Shown here: in pieces, positions 9,469-18,794 of the stretch
Layout of the letters: every line of letters begins with the position of its first letter
Position numbering within the stretch: the first letter of the stretch is position 1
Source: Variovorax jilinensis
GTDB taxonomy: Bacteria > Pseudomonadota > Gammaproteobacteria > Burkholderiales > Burkholderiaceae_C
DNA: 64,000 nt
Reading direction: 5' to 3'
Assembly: GCF_030316885.1 (NCBI RefSeq)
Contig: NZ_JASZYQ010000001.1
Coordinates: 1,302,001 to 1,366,000 of the forward strand
Position numbers and translations under genes: made by a program
Notes under the pieces: model-generated
Told to the model about the DNA's origin: nothing
Seen by the model: only the letters and a program-made list of their open reading frames with translations
The model's database searches: none

Positions 9469-10001
9469 CACCGGGCCTTGCCCGCCGAGCGATCGGCCTC
9501 GACCTCGGTCGCCCGCAGCGTCGGCGCCAGGCCGTTGAGCACCGCGTTGACGTACTTGTGGCCGTCGGTGCCGCCGAATTCCTTCGCCAGCTCGATGCAC
9601 TCGTTGAGCACCACCCGCCACGGCACGTCGAGGCAGTGCTGGAACTCGTAGACGCCGATCCACATCACGCCATGCTCGATCGGCGAGATCTCCTCGAGCT
9701 TGCGGTCGAGCAGCGGCACGATCAGCGCGTCGAGCGCAGCGGCGTTCTCGATGGCGCCGTGCAGCAGCGCGTCGTAGTGGGCCGCGTCGGCCTTGTGGAA
9801 GCCGGCCAGGTCGCGCGTGAATTGGTCGATCGATGCCGCGTCGTTGCGCCCCACCAGGTGCTGGTAGAGCGCCTGCAGCGCGAATTCGCGCGCGCGGCTG
9901 CGGTTGGACTTGGCGGCCGCCTTGCGGGCGCCCGTGCTGGTGAGTCCGGTGCGGGTCTGGCGCGGCTTGCCGCCCGGTGTCTTGGTGGTGTCTTCGTTCA
10001 T
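9468..10001 (-). CDS. nusB: Transcription antitermination factor NusB
   Basis: NusB binds boxA RNA with NusE (ribosomal protein S10) and supports antitermination of ribosomal RNA operons. The 177-residue protein has a basic, low-complexity N-terminal extension (about residues 1-35). The all-helical core follows with [16 protein letters not shown], the central [22 protein letters not shown] and the C-terminal [31 protein letters not shown], all family signatures. The start overlaps the ribH stop by 4 bp. Linkage of ribH with nusB is a common and conserved arrangement. Confidence 0.96.
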   Translation of the reverse strand: MNEDTTKTPGGKPRQTRTGLTSTGARKAAAKSNRSRAREFALQALYQHLVGRNDAASIDQFTRDLAGFHKADAAHYDALLHGAIENAAALDALIVPLLDRKLEEISPIEHGVMWIGVYEFQHCLDVPWRVVLNECIELAKEFGGTDGHKYVNAVLNGLAPTLRATEVEADRSAGKAR

Positions 10002-10462
10002 GAGAGGGTGGCGAGCAGCTGCGCCATCTCGACCGCCACGCGTGCGGCATCGCGGCCCTTGTCGGTCTGTCGGGCCACAGCCTGTTCGAGGTTTTCGGTG
10101 GTGAGGATCGCGTTGGCGATCGGGATGCGGTGGTCGAGCGCGACCCGGCTCACGCAGGCGCCGGATTCGTTGGCCACCAGCTCGAAGTGGTAGGTCTCGC
10201 CGCGGATGATGCAGCCCAGCGCGACCAGCGCGTGGTAGCGCTGGCGGCCGGCCATCGCCTGCAGTGCCACCGGCACTTCGAGCGCGCCCGGGACGCTCAC
10301 GTGGTCGATGTCGACCGCCAGCACGCCGAGGGCCGACAGTTCGTCGCGGCAGGCTTGGGCCAGTGCGTTCGTGATGTCCTCGTTGAAGCGCGCCTGCACG
10401 ATGCCGATGCGCAGACCCCGGCCGTCCAGCGCGATGTCCGCGCCCTTGTTTGCTTCTTGCAT
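9998..10462 (-). CDS. ribH: 6,7-dimethyl-8-ribityllumazine synthase
   Basis: Penultimate enzyme of riboflavin synthesis. It condenses 5-amino-6-ribitylaminouracil with 3,4-dihydroxy-2-butanone 4-phosphate. The 154 residues show the family blocks [14 protein letters not shown] (ribityl site), [34 protein letters not shown] (phosphate site and catalytic His) and the C-terminal [14 protein letters not shown]. It assembles into an icosahedral or pentameric shell in homologues. The start at 10462 shares one base with the stop of the ribB gene (TGATG). Confidence 0.97.
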   Translation of the reverse strand: MQEANKGADIALDGRGLRIGIVQARFNEDITNALAQACRDELSALGVLAVDIDHVSVPGALEVPVALQAMAGRQRYHALVALGCIIRGETYHFELVANESGACVSRVALDHRIPIANAILTTENLEQAVARQTDKGRDAARVAVEMAQLLATLS

Positions 10463-11622
10463 CAGCTCTGGTCCTTGGAGATGTAGCCGGCGATTTCGAG
10501 GCCGTAGCCGGCCGCCATGCTGGGCATGCGACGTGGCGTGCCCAGGAGGTTCATGCGGTGGACGCCGCATTCGCGCAGGATCTGGGCGCCGATGCCGTAG
10601 CTGCGCAGGTCCATGCGGCCGCGTTCGGGCGCCTGTGCGGGGCGCGCGGTGCCGTCGAACTGGGCCAGCAGATCGGCGCCCGTTTCGCCGCAATTCAGCA
10701 GCACGGCCACGCCCTTGCCCTGCGCCGCGAGGTGCGCGAGGCTGGCGTCCAGGCTCCAGGAATGCAGCGCGCGATTGCGCTCGAGCGCATCGAGCACCGA
10801 CAGTGGCTCGTGCACGCGCACGTCCACCGTGTCGTCGGCGCTCCAGCTGCCGCGCACAAGCGCCAGGTGGACGCCGTGACTGGGCTTGTCGCGGAATGCG
10901 TGGGCCGTGAAGGGCCCCCAGGCGGTCTCGATCTCGCGGCAGCCGACCTTCTCGACCAGCGTCTCGGTGCGGCTGCGGTGTTCGATCAGGGCCGCGATGG
11001 TGCCGATCTTGATGTCGTGCTCGGCCGCGAACAGCTGCAGGTCGGGCAGCCGTGCCATCGTGCCGTCCTCGTTCATGACCTCGCAGATCACCGAAGCGGG
11101 CGAGCAGCCGGCCATCGCGGCCAGGTCGCAGCCGGCCTCGGTATGGCCCGCGCGCATCAGCACGCCGCCATCGACCGCCTGCAGCGGGAAGATGTGGCCC
11201 GGCTGCACCAGGTCGGCGGCCACCGCATCGGGGGCGACGGCGGCCTGCACGGTGCGCGAGCGGTCGGCGGCCGAGATGCCGGTCGTGACGCCCTCGGCGG
11301 CCTCGATCGAGACCGTGAAGGCGGTCGAGTGCTTGGCGCCGTTGCGCGCCACCATCGGCGGCAGTTGCAGCCGCTCGCACATCTCGCGCGAGAGCGTCAG
11401 GCAGATCAGGCCGCGCGCATGCCGGGCCATGAAGTTGATCGCCTCGGGGGTCACGTGGTCGGCCGCGAGCACGATGTCGCCTTCGTTCTCGCGGTCTTCC
11501 TCGTCGACCAGGATGACCATGCGGCCGGCACGCAGCTCGGCCACGATGTCCTCGACCGGCGAGATGGGCGCGGGCGCCTGGCCGCTGCGTTGTGCGCCGA
11601 TCGGCGTCACGGATGCGTTCAT
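10462..11622 (-). CDS. ribB: 3,4-dihydroxy-2-butanone-4-phosphate synthase with degenerate GTP cyclohydrolase II domain (RibBX type)
   Basis: Residues about 20-220 are an intact RibB domain, which converts ribulose 5-phosphate to dihydroxybutanone phosphate. The metal and substrate motifs [28 protein letters not shown] and [16 protein letters not shown] are present. The C-terminal part (about 225-386) has the GTP cyclohydrolase II fold pattern ([35 protein letters not shown]). It lacks the zinc-binding cysteines and catalytic stretch: where active RibA has a SECLTGD-to-CDCG segment, this protein reads [13 protein letters not shown]. This matches the RibBX variant described in Proteobacteria, so GTP cyclohydrolase II must be supplied by a separate ribA elsewhere. 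It overlaps ribE by 4 bp. Confidence 0.93.
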   Translation of the reverse strand: MNASVTPIGAQRSGQAPAPISPVEDIVAELRAGRMVILVDEEDRENEGDIVLAADHVTPEAINFMARHARGLICLTLSREMCERLQLPPMVARNGAKHSTAFTVSIEAAEGVTTGISAADRSRTVQAAVAPDAVAADLVQPGHIFPLQAVDGGVLMRAGHTEAGCDLAAMAGCSPASVICEVMNEDGTMARLPDLQLFAAEHDIKIGTIAALIEHRSRTETLVEKVGCREIETAWGPFTAHAFRDKPSHGVHLALVRGSWSADDTVDVRVHEPLSVLDALERNRALHSWSLDASLAHLAAQGKGVAVLLNCGETGADLLAQFDGTARPAQAPERGRMDLRSYGIGAQILRECGVHRMNLLGTPRRMPSMAAGYGLEIAGYISKDQS

Positions 11623-12281
11623 GGGAGGCTGTCTTTCTTGGGATTCTCTGGAATGTGGATGGCGCCGGCCTGGAGCATGCGCTCCACGTAGCGCGCCACG
11701 GTGTCGATCTCGAGGTTGACCCGGCTGCCGGCCTTGAGGCTGCCGAGCGCGGTGTTCTCGACCGTGTGGGGAATCAGGTTGATGCTCACCTCGCTGCCTT
11801 CGGCCAGGTCCTCGACGCGGTTGACCGTGAGGCTCACGCCGTTGACCGTGATCGAGCCCTTGTAGGCCAGGAAGCGGGCCAGCTCGGGCGGCGCCAGCAC
11901 GCGCAGCTCCCAGCTTTCGCCGACCGGTTCGAAGCGGCTCACGCGCCCGATGCCGTCGACATGGCCCGAGACGATGTGGCCGCCCAGCCGGTCGCTCGCG
12001 CGCAGGGCCTTCTCGAGGTTGATGCGGGTCTCGGCTTCGGCCAGGCCCGCGGTCTTGTCCAGCGATTCGGCCGAGATGTCGATCGTGAACTGCCGCTGGG
12101 CCGGGTCGAGCGTGGTGACCGTCATGCAGGCGCCATTGAGGGCGATGCTGTCGCCGAGCCCGACATCGGCCAGATAGCCGTCGGGCACCGCAATGCTGAG
12201 ACGCTTGCCGTGGGAGGAAGAGCTTCCGAGGTCGTGGACGGCGGCGATGCGCCCCACGCCGGTGATGATTCCGGTGAACAT
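11619..12281 (-). CDS. ribE: Riboflavin synthase, alpha subunit
   Basis: Final enzyme of riboflavin synthesis. It dismutates two dimethyl-ribityllumazine molecules into riboflavin and the ribitylaminouracil precursor. The internal duplication typical of the family is clear: the N-terminal barrel opens [15 protein letters not shown] with GACMTVTTL, and the second barrel has [18 protein letters not shown] and [13 protein letters not shown]. Length (220) is normal. The C-terminal helix contains [10 protein letters not shown]. It begins 67 bp after ribD and overlaps the ribB start by 4 bp. Confidence 0.96.
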   Translation of the reverse strand: MFTGIITGVGRIAAVHDLGSSSSHGKRLSIAVPDGYLADVGLGDSIALNGACMTVTTLDPAQRQFTIDISAESLDKTAGLAEAETRINLEKALRASDRLGGHIVSGHVDGIGRVSRFEPVGESWELRVLAPPELARFLAYKGSITVNGVSLTVNRVEDLAEGSEVSINLIPHTVENTALGSLKAGSRVNLEIDTVARYVERMLQAGAIHIPENPKKDSLP

Positions 12282-12348
12282 CGCCGCATTTTCGCAGAGA
12301 TGCGGGCCGGGCCCGGCGATCGGCGCCGAAGGGGCCCCGAAAGCGTCT

Positions 12349-13497
12349 CTAGAAGCTGTCGCGACCGGCCACGAGGGCGACGATCCGCAGGTCCGGGCCG
12401 ATCGCCTCGATGGAGTGGAAATCGAGCGCCAGCGCGCCGTCGAGCGAGTTCAGCGGGCCGCCCGCATAGGGCTGGCTTGCGATGCCGAGCCCGTCGCCGA
12501 TGAATTTCGGCGCCATGTAGAGCAGCAGTTCGTCGACCAGGCCCTCGCGCATCAGCGAGCCGTTGAGCTTGTGGCCGGCCTCCACGTGAAGTTCGTTGAC
12601 TTCGCGCCGGGCGAGGTCGGCCAGCATGGCAGCGAGATCGACCTTGCCACCAACGTTGGGCAGGTAGCGGATGTCGGCGCCGCGTGCCTGGAGCGCTCCG
12701 GCGCGGGCCTCGTGGGCGGCCGCGGCATAGATCCAGACCGCGCGGCCGGGAACGTCGAACAGTCGCGCCCCGGGCGGCGTCTGCAGCCGGCTGTCGACGA
12801 TCACGAGCGGGGGCTGGCGCGGCGTTTCGACGGCGCGCACGTCGAGCTGCGGATCGTCGTCGATCACGGTGCCGACGCCGGTCAGCACGGCGCCGGCGCG
12901 TGCGCGCCAGGCGTGGCCGTCGGCGCGTGCCGCCTCGCCCGTGATCCACTGGCTGCTGCCGTTCTCGAGCGCGGTCCTGCCGTCGAGCGATGCCGCGACC
13001 TTGAGCCGAACCCAGGGGGTGCGGCGCACCATTCGGCTCAGGAATCCGATGTTGAGCGCGCGCGCCTCCGACGCACCGGATCCGACCTCGACGGCGAGGC
13101 CCGCCGCGCGCAGCCGTTCGAAGCCCTGGCCCGCCACGAGCGGATTGGGATCGGCGATGGAGGCCACCACGCGTGCGACGCCGGCTTCGATCAGCGCCTC
13201 GCAGCAGGGGCCGGTGCGGCCGTGGTGGGCGCAGGGCTCGAGCGTGACGTAGGCAGTCGCGCCGCGCGTGTCCTCTCCGCGAGCCGTGGCATCGCGCAGC
13301 GCCATCACCTCGGCATGGGCGCCGCCGACCCGCTGAGTCTGGCCGCTGCCGACGATGCGGCCGTCGGGTGCGACCAGCACGCAGCCGACCGCCGGATTGG
13401 GCGGCGCGGTGCGGCTCGCGTCGCGCGCAAGCGAGAGCGCGAGTCGCATGGCTTCGTCGGCGGACAGCGTCGGGGTGGAGGAAGGCAGCGGAGTCAT
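12349..13497 (-). CDS. ribD: Bifunctional diaminohydroxyphosphoribosylaminopyrimidine deaminase / 5-amino-6-(5-phosphoribosylamino)uracil reductase
   Basis: Second and third steps of riboflavin synthesis. The N-terminal deaminase (about residues 10-155) has the zinc and catalytic motifs HAEVMAL and TLEPCAHHGRTGPCCEAL. The C-terminal NADPH reductase (about 160-382) shows KVAASLDGRTAL, ARAGAVLTGVGTVIDDDPQL and LHVEAGHKLNGSLM. I chose the ATG at 13497 because the family's N-terminal pattern (DEAMRLALSLARDAS, then PPNPAVGCVLV) begins just after it. The open frame upstream lies inside pilE. Only 17 bp separate it from the pilE stop, so the pilin genes may feed transcription into the riboflavin operon. 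Confidence 0.96.
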   Translation of the reverse strand: MTPLPSSTPTLSADEAMRLALSLARDASRTAPPNPAVGCVLVAPDGRIVGSGQTQRVGGAHAEVMALRDATARGEDTRGATAYVTLEPCAHHGRTGPCCEALIEAGVARVVASIADPNPLVAGQGFERLRAAGLAVEVGSGASEARALNIGFLSRMVRRTPWVRLKVAASLDGRTALENGSSQWITGEAARADGHAWRARAGAVLTGVGTVIDDDPQLDVRAVETPRQPPLVIVDSRLQTPPGARLFDVPGRAVWIYAAAAHEARAGALQARGADIRYLPNVGGKVDLAAMLADLARREVNELHVEAGHKLNGSLMREGLVDELLLYMAPKFIGDGLGIASQPYAGGPLNSLDGALALDFHSIEAIGPDLRIVALVAGRDSF

Positions 13498-13514
13498 GCG
13501 GGAGGCTTGGGCTT

Positions 13515-13967
13515 TCAACGGATCCAGCACTCGGCCTTGAGCGAGTCCGATGCGTCGGCGACCGTGAGGCCGCGGACGCCGGCGTCGTCGAGGGTGAAGC
13601 CGCCGCAACGGTCCGTGGCCTGTGCGCCCAGGGGCAGTGCGGTCAAAGTGTAGCCGCTGCCTTGCGCGTCACGCGGCTCGTAGGCGATGCGGTAGGAAGC
13701 GAAGGACGTCGTCCTGAAGGCCCCGGGGAGGTGCGATGCCTCGCCCGGATAGGTGCCGTTCGCGGTCGCGAATCGCTCGAGCCAGTGCGCGGCCTGCAGC
13801 AGCGTGCCGCGGGCCTCGCTGCGCCGGCCGCGGCGGATCGTGTCGTCGTAGATCGGCAGCGCCACGGCGGCGAGCACAGCCAGCAATGCCAGGACGATCA
13901 GCGTTTCGATCAGCGTGAAACCTCGTGCGGGCCGCCGGCCGCTTCGGCGCTTCCCTTGATCGCTCAT
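13515..13967 (-). CDS. pilE: Type IV pilin-like protein (PilE/minor pilin)
   Basis: A 150-residue prepilin. The leader MSDQGKRRSGRRPARG ends at the prepilin-peptidase cleavage point before FTLIETLIVLALLAVL, with Phe at mature position 1 and Glu at position 5. The hydrophobic spine continues to about residue 40, followed by a globular domain (SEARGTLLQAAHWLERF, NGTYPG) and two C-terminal cysteines (DRCGG and ECW), probably a disulfide loop. It closes a fimT-pilV-pilW-pilX-pilY1 cluster, so a minor-pilin role is more likely than the major subunit. Its start overlaps pilY1 by 4 bp. Confidence 0.87.
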   Translation of the reverse strand: MSDQGKRRSGRRPARGFTLIETLIVLALLAVLAAVALPIYDDTIRRGRRSEARGTLLQAAHWLERFATANGTYPGEASHLPGAFRTTSFASYRIAYEPRDAQGSGYTLTALPLGAQATDRCGGFTLDDAGVRGLTVADASDSLKAECWIR

Positions 13968-16126
13968 TGCAACTGGCGCCAGCTGACACGCTTCATCGTG
14001 CGGACAGGCCGCAGCACCGACGGCGGGGCCGGCTGGCCGGGTGCCGCGAGTCGGACCTCGGATCGCGCGTCGCGCAGCGCCGCCGCCGGAGCGCTGCGCG
14101 TCCGCGAGGCCTGTGCGCCGGCCGCCGCGGGCGCCTGCGCGTAGAGCGCGCTGCGTGGCGCGGAGCCATCGACGATGTCGAGCGTGGTGCGGTATTCGGC
14201 GCTCGGCGCGGAGGGCGGGTGCGGCGCGTCGCCCGAGGTGGCCGCGGGCACCACGCTCCAGATGTCGATCAGGCGGCCATCGAGCCATCCCGGGTTGGCC
14301 AGCACGCGCTCGCGCGGCGCGGGCAGGTCGACGAACCAGCCGCGTCGGGCATCGCTGCCGCCGTAGCGGACCGCATGGGTCGACAGCGTGCCCCATTCGT
14401 TGCGCGCGTCGACGCTGAGAGTCTGGGCCACCAGCGCTGCACGGCCGGCGGTGATGGCGCCGCTCCCGGTCGCCGGGCGCGCGGAAGCTGCGGCCGGATC
14501 AGTGACCGGCCGGCTTCGGACCGGCGTGTCGTCGCGCAGCCCGTAGAGTGTCTGGGGTTGGCGGTCCTGGTCCGCGCTCACCGGTGGGCGTCGTCCGGTG
14601 CCGAAGGCAATCATGAGTCCGCCCTCGGGATGCGGCCGCCAGACCGGTGCCGAGGCGATGGACTGGCGTCTTGCGGCGGCCGTGCCGTCGCGCGCGACGA
14701 AGAAGGGCGTGGCGCCGAAAGCGGGTTTCCATCGGGCAGGGTCGGCGTGGGTGAGGTCGAACTTCCAGAGATTGCCCTGCAGGTCGCCGGCGTAGGCAAT
14801 ATCGATGCGGCCGTCGCCGTCGAGGTCGATCAGGCGCGGCGTCGAAAGACCGTTGTCGGGCCCGGCGTCCGCCACGATCCGGTGCAGTTCGCGCGCGCCG
14901 TCGAGATACTGGATCAGCAGCACGGCCCGCCCGTCGGTGCTGCCGCTGCCGTTGCCGATGAGCAGCGCCCAGCGGCCGTTGTTGAGGCGGGCGATCTGCC
15001 GGCTCGTCGTCGGGTCGCCGGGCTCCGTGGAAGGCTCGCCCTCGATGCGGCCGATGTCGGGGTCCATGCCTGAAGGCGCCGTGCGGTCGAGCACCACGAG
15101 GTCGGAGGCCCGGCCTGCCGAGAAGGCCTGCGGCTGCGAGATGTCGAGCACGAAGTAGCCTCGGCCGCCCGCGCCCGGGAAGCCGGCGAGGTAGGTGCGC
15201 CATAGCCTGGCGTCGCGGCTTCCGGGCATGCCGAGGTAGACATCGCCGGACAACGGCGATCCGTCGACGAACGCACCTTGACCCTGCGCCGTACCGAAGT
15301 GCTGCGCGAGGGTGGCATGGAAGCCCTCGGGCACGTAGGCGATGCGCTCATGGCCCGTGACGGCATCGAAGCCGTGCAGCATGCCGTCGCTGGCGCCGAC
15401 GTAGAGCATCGCGAGGCGGTCGCCGAGCAGGCGCCGAAAGCCCGCGTGATCGTCGAAGGCGTAGCCGCCCGTGGGCCGCGCGGGCTGGAACCAGGGCTTC
15501 GAATGGACGATCGCGCCGTGACGCGAGGGGCGGATGCGCAAGACAACGCGGGCCGTGGCCTCGCCTTCGCGGCTGCGGTCGCCGCGCAGGTAGGCGAGCA
15601 CGCTGCGGCCTCCGACGTCGCCGGCGGAGCCGTCGTCCCGGCTGCTGCCATCGCGCTCACCGGCGGCCGCGCGCCATGGCGCGGACATGGCGATGCGTTG
15701 CGAATCCGAGAGCTGCTCCCATTCCCAGGCAATGCCACCGCCCGCCCGACTTTCGCTCCCGCTCCGGTGCGACAGCACGACGCGGGCGGCCGGCCAGTCG
15801 CTGCCTTGCGCGTCCATCAGGGAGGCGGTCGAGTGCGGCAGTGCTTCTGCGTCCCGGCTGCCGGGGCGGTCGCCCCAGAGGCCAGTCGCGTCGGCGAGCT
15901 TGCTGCCTGCGCGCACCCGATGACCGGTGATCGATCCGCTGCGGCCCGTGGCGTCGTAGCGTGCCACGAAGAGGGCCGCATCCCGCCGCGCGTCGAAGTC
16001 CGCCGCGATCGTGACCGAGCTCACGGTCTCGTCCGACTTGGCCTGCGCGTCGGGCGGCGGCAGGCTCGCACCTTCGACGGTGCTCGCCATGAGCGCCAGC
16101 CCGAGGCCCCATTTCATCCAGCTCAT
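13964..16126 (-). CDS. pilY1: PilY1/PilC-like type IV pilus tip protein, short form
   Basis: A secreted 720-residue protein with an N-terminal signal peptide (about residues 1-20, ending near VEGA) and a C-terminal PilC/PilY beta-propeller (about 330-620). Hallmarks are MLYVGASDGMLHGFDAVTG with YVPEG, and the calcium-site-like IDLDGDGRIDIAYAGDLQGNLWKFDL. PilY1 proteins sit at pilus tips and work with minor pilins in assembly, adhesion and retraction control. Many relatives exceed 1000 residues because of an N-terminal von Willebrand A region. I see no MIDAS motif (DxSxS) here, so this is a shortened type. It overlaps pilX and pilE by 4 bp each. Confidence 0.87.
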   Translation of the reverse strand: MSWMKWGLGLALMASTVEGASLPPPDAQAKSDETVSSVTIAADFDARRDAALFVARYDATGRSGSITGHRVRAGSKLADATGLWGDRPGSRDAEALPHSTASLMDAQGSDWPAARVVLSHRSGSESRAGGGIAWEWEQLSDSQRIAMSAPWRAAAGERDGSSRDDGSAGDVGGRSVLAYLRGDRSREGEATARVVLRIRPSRHGAIVHSKPWFQPARPTGGYAFDDHAGFRRLLGDRLAMLYVGASDGMLHGFDAVTGHERIAYVPEGFHATLAQHFGTAQGQGAFVDGSPLSGDVYLGMPGSRDARLWRTYLAGFPGAGGRGYFVLDISQPQAFSAGRASDLVVLDRTAPSGMDPDIGRIEGEPSTEPGDPTTSRQIARLNNGRWALLIGNGSGSTDGRAVLLIQYLDGARELHRIVADAGPDNGLSTPRLIDLDGDGRIDIAYAGDLQGNLWKFDLTHADPARWKPAFGATPFFVARDGTAAARRQSIASAPVWRPHPEGGLMIAFGTGRRPPVSADQDRQPQTLYGLRDDTPVRSRPVTDPAAASARPATGSGAITAGRAALVAQTLSVDARNEWGTLSTHAVRYGGSDARRGWFVDLPAPRERVLANPGWLDGRLIDIWSVVPAATSGDAPHPPSAPSAEYRTTLDIVDGSAPRSALYAQAPAAAGAQASRTRSAPAAALRDARSEVRLAAPGQPAPPSVLRPVRTMKRVSWRQLQ

Positions 16127-16836
16127 GAAGGCTCCCTTTTCCAGACGACCGTCGTCTGCAGCACCGCCTGCGTGCCACGCCGAAGTCCCTGCGCAACCGC
16201 CGTGATGCGATAGATGAACGGCGTCTGATCGTCGGGCGCGAAGGCGCCCCCGGCTCCGCCTTCGAACGCCGAAGCCATGTCGTAGGGGAGCAGCTCGACC
16301 CAGTACCAGGCACGCTGCCGTGGCTCGGCCGCCAGCAGCGGGGTGTCGACTTCGGAATAGGCCCCGGTGTGGGCGCCATAGGCGGCCGCGACCTTCTTCA
16401 TCCGGTCGAGAGCCTCGCGGTCGGCCCAGAAGCCCGGCGAGACCCGGTCGGGCACGCAGATGCCGGCCGCACAGGAAGGCCGACGGGCGCCGAGGCTGGC
16501 CCGCAGGTCCTGCCATTCGGCTAGGTTGGAGGGATACGAAACCTGGCCGGCATCGATGTCGATCGGCCCGTCCGGGCGGCAGCCGACGCGGCAGGGAGCG
16601 CCGTCCGGGCCCAGTCCGCGGATGTCTGCCTCGGCGTCGCGCAGCAGTGCATGCGCGGCCTCGCGGGCGCGCTGGTGGTCGCTGTCGCTGCCGGCCGATT
16701 GCTCGCTCAGGCGGGCTCCGCGCAGTCCGGCCATCGTGAGCAGCGAGCACAGCAGCACCGCGACCATCACCACGACGAGCGAGAAGCCGCGCGCGCGGCG
16801 GCGCGGCGTCATGGGAGCGATGTCGGATCGGTTCAT
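16123..16836 (-). CDS. pilX: Type IV pilus minor pilin PilX-like
   Basis: A 237-residue prepilin-like protein. The basic leader MNRSDIAPMTPRRRARG precedes the hydrophobic segment FSLVVVMVAVLLCSLLTMAGL. The usual Glu at mature position 5 is replaced by Val, a known trait of the PilX/GspK class, which caps the pilus tip complex. After the spine come GARLSEQSAGSDSDHQRAREAAHALLRDAEADI, typical of PilX, and a cysteine-containing globular domain. It lies between pilW and pilY1 with 4-bp overlaps at both ends. Confidence 0.85.
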   Translation of the reverse strand: MNRSDIAPMTPRRRARGFSLVVVMVAVLLCSLLTMAGLRGARLSEQSAGSDSDHQRAREAAHALLRDAEADIRGLGPDGAPCRVGCRPDGPIDIDAGQVSYPSNLAEWQDLRASLGARRPSCAAGICVPDRVSPGFWADREALDRMKKVAAAYGAHTGAYSEVDTPLLAAEPRQRAWYWVELLPYDMASAFEGGAGGAFAPDDQTPFIYRITAVAQGLRRGTQAVLQTTVVWKREPS

Positions 16837-17594
16837 GCGTTGCGCAGGTGGAAGAGGTGCCGAATGACCTGGTGCACCCGACCGTCCCGCGGCCGTTCGC
16901 GGTCGCTGCAGTCGCGATAGCGCAGCGCCGCGGAGTCGGGCGCGCGTTCCTCGCCCTTCAGGTCGAGGCAGACCTCGAGGGCCATCACGGAGGGCCAGAG
17001 CGCCGCAGCCTCGACCTGGTTGGCGTCGAGTTCGCGCGTCACGCCTGCGGTCACGACGCGATAGCGAACCTGCAGATCGACGACCTGCCCGATGACGGGC
17101 TGGCTGCCGCGCAGGCTGCGGCAGACCAGGCTGCTGCGCCTGGTGTCGATCGCGAAGCGCGCCTGTACGCGCTCGTCGTTCTCGACCCGGGCGCCGATGC
17201 AGTCGTATTGCCAGGCGGCCCTTGCCGCCGGGTTCGGCCAGCGCACCGGCGCGAAGCTCAACGTCACGGTGTCGCTGGCGCCGTCGCGGCCTTCGGTGCC
17301 GAAGACCTTCGGCCCTGCGTCGACGTCCGTGCCCGGCGCGGGAAAGGCGTACAGGCCGCTGTCCTCATCGCGCACCGGGTCGACCGCGCCGGCCTGCCGT
17401 ATCTGCAAGCCGATCAGGTGCATCGCGTACGAGGCCTGCTGCTGCAGCTGCGCCAGTTCCTGCACCTGGGCGGTTGCACCACGCGAGATGAGCAGCGTGC
17501 CGAGCGCCGCGTACATGACCATCAGCGCGATCGCCATGGCGACAAGCACTTCGAGCAGAGCCAGCCCGCGGGCTTTAGCGTGATACGTCACCAT
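16833..17594 (-). CDS. pilW: Type IV pilus minor pilin PilW-like
   Basis: A prepilin of about 253 residues. The leader MVTYHAKARG is followed by LALLEVLVAMAIALMVMYAALGTLL, with Leu at mature position 1 and Glu at position 5. The sequence continues with ELAQLQQQASYAMHLIGLQIRQAG, the conserved PilW spine. A second ATG at 17612 would add six residues and overlap the pilV stop. The 17594 start gives a more usual leader length. PilW-family minor pilins prime pilus assembly and help display PilY1. Confidence 0.85.
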   Translation of the reverse strand: MVTYHAKARGLALLEVLVAMAIALMVMYAALGTLLISRGATAQVQELAQLQQQASYAMHLIGLQIRQAGAVDPVRDEDSGLYAFPAPGTDVDAGPKVFGTEGRDGASDTVTLSFAPVRWPNPAARAAWQYDCIGARVENDERVQARFAIDTRRSSLVCRSLRGSQPVIGQVVDLQVRYRVVTAGVTRELDANQVEAAALWPSVMALEVCLDLKGEERAPDSAALRYRDCSDRERPRDGRVHQVIRHLFHLRNA

Positions 17595-17598
17595 GGAC

Positions 17599-18138
17599 CT
17601 AGGGCTGGACATGCGTCACGCGACAGACGAGACCCGGCGGGCACCGTGCATCCGTCGGCAGTTGAACGGACGCGCTGCCTTTCGGGTTCGAAGCGGCTCG
17701 CGGATCGGCCGGTGCCGTCGCCCGCCATGCCACGAGGACGGTCAGTCGCCCGCCGCCGGGCGCTTCGAACGCAGCGCCTTGCCCGCCTGGCAGTGCGTCG
17801 GCCACGGCCTGCTTCCAGCGCGCGATGTCCCATTGCGCGAGCGCTGCGGCGTCGCAGCCGGCACTGCGTCGGCAGTCGGGCGGAGCGATTGCTGCGTCCC
17901 AGCCGGTCGCGTAGGCGGGCAGCGATGCGGGGGCGTCCGGGTGCGCCTTGATGCGCTCGGCGAAGTCGTCCGCCAGACGGACCGCCTGGGACTGGTGCGT
18001 GCTCGCGCGGGCGTCGACCAGGGTGCCAAGCTGCATTCCCAGCATGCCGTACAGCGCGATCGCAAGAAGGGCCAGCGAGACCAGCGCCTCGATCAGGGAG
18101 AGTCCGCGCTGCCACGCGCGGCAGCGGGCGCTCAGCAT
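17599..18138 (-). CDS. pilV: Type IV pilus minor pilin PilV-like
   Basis: A 179-residue prepilin. The leader MLSARCRAWQRG precedes LSLIEALVSLALLAIALYGMLGMQ, with Glu at mature position 5 and a classic PilV continuation (LVDARASTHQSQAVRLADDFAERI). The globular domain has several cysteines (PPDCRRSAGCD and a C-terminal CPPGLVCRVTHV). The start at 18138 is the ATG nearest the prepilin motif and overlaps the fimT-like gene by 7 bp. It belongs to the minor-pilin operon with pilW, pilX and pilY1. Confidence 0.86.
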   Translation of the reverse strand: MLSARCRAWQRGLSLIEALVSLALLAIALYGMLGMQLGTLVDARASTHQSQAVRLADDFAERIKAHPDAPASLPAYATGWDAAIAPPDCRRSAGCDAAALAQWDIARWKQAVADALPGGQGAAFEAPGGGRLTVLVAWRATAPADPRAASNPKGSASVQLPTDARCPPGLVCRVTHVQP

Positions 18139-18680
18139 TCTCCGGTGCCTCGCGTCCGATGCACGCGGCCGCCCGCACTCATGCACAGCACCTCGGTGGC
18201 GTCGACCCGGCTTTGGTTCGAGGGCGTGAGCGTGAAACGGAAGGCGCCGAGCCCCGGAAACCGCCCCCAGCGATTCACTGCCAACGCATCCGAGGGCGCC
18301 GGGGCGTTGGTCGTGGCCAGCACGCTCCGCAGCGGCGGCCAGGCCTGGATCAGCTCGTCGCCTGGCCCGAAGCGGCCGTCTTCGTCGAAGTCTGCGAAGA
18401 CCGCCCAGCCGCAACTCCAGTCGCGCGCGGAAGGGGCAGGGCAGCCCGGCACCTCGGTCTTGCGCAGGACCACCTGGCTGCCGCGGCGCAGCGCCTCGGC
18501 GCGCGCGAGATGGAGCGCGGCGGCCAGGTCGTCACCGGCATTGCGGACTCGCTGGCGCACGATCGCGCTGCTGAAGTGCGGAGATGCCAGTCCGGCCAGG
18601 ATCGCCACGATGGCGGCCACGACCAGCAGTTCGACGAGCACGAGGCCGTGGGCGAGGGGTGCGGCAGCGCGGGAGGTCAT
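18132..18680 (-). CDS. fimT: FimT/GspH-family pseudopilin
   Basis: First gene of the minor-pilin operon, 182 residues. The leader MTSRAAAPLAHG is followed by LVLVELLVVAAIVAILAGLASPHF, with Glu at mature position 5. The GspH/FimT domain follows, with VRNAGDDLAAALHLARAEALRRGSQVVLRKT and a C-terminal segment ending CMSAGGRVHRTRGTGEC. FimT proteins act as minor pilins, and in some competent bacteria they bind DNA through basic C-terminal residues. The tail here (GGRVHRTRG) is arginine-rich, but DNA binding is only a possibility. Confidence 0.85.
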   Translation of the reverse strand: MTSRAAAPLAHGLVLVELLVVAAIVAILAGLASPHFSSAIVRQRVRNAGDDLAAALHLARAEALRRGSQVVLRKTEVPGCPAPSARDWSCGWAVFADFDEDGRFGPGDELIQAWPPLRSVLATTNAPAPSDALAVNRWGRFPGLGAFRFTLTPSNQSRVDATEVLCMSAGGRVHRTRGTGEC

Positions 18681-18794
18681 CGCGGGCCATGCTAGGAGCG
18701 CCCTTTGCGTGTCTTCGGCCCTGGGATACCGGCGGCGCGCGGCTGCCGACGCGCGGTCGGATAGCTCGCCACCACGATGATTCGAAAGGAGTTT

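Noticed and set aside
12282..12348. FMN riboswitch in the riboflavin genes
   Set aside because: Neither the ribD-ribE gap nor the region before ribD is long enough or shows the conserved FMN-element sequences.
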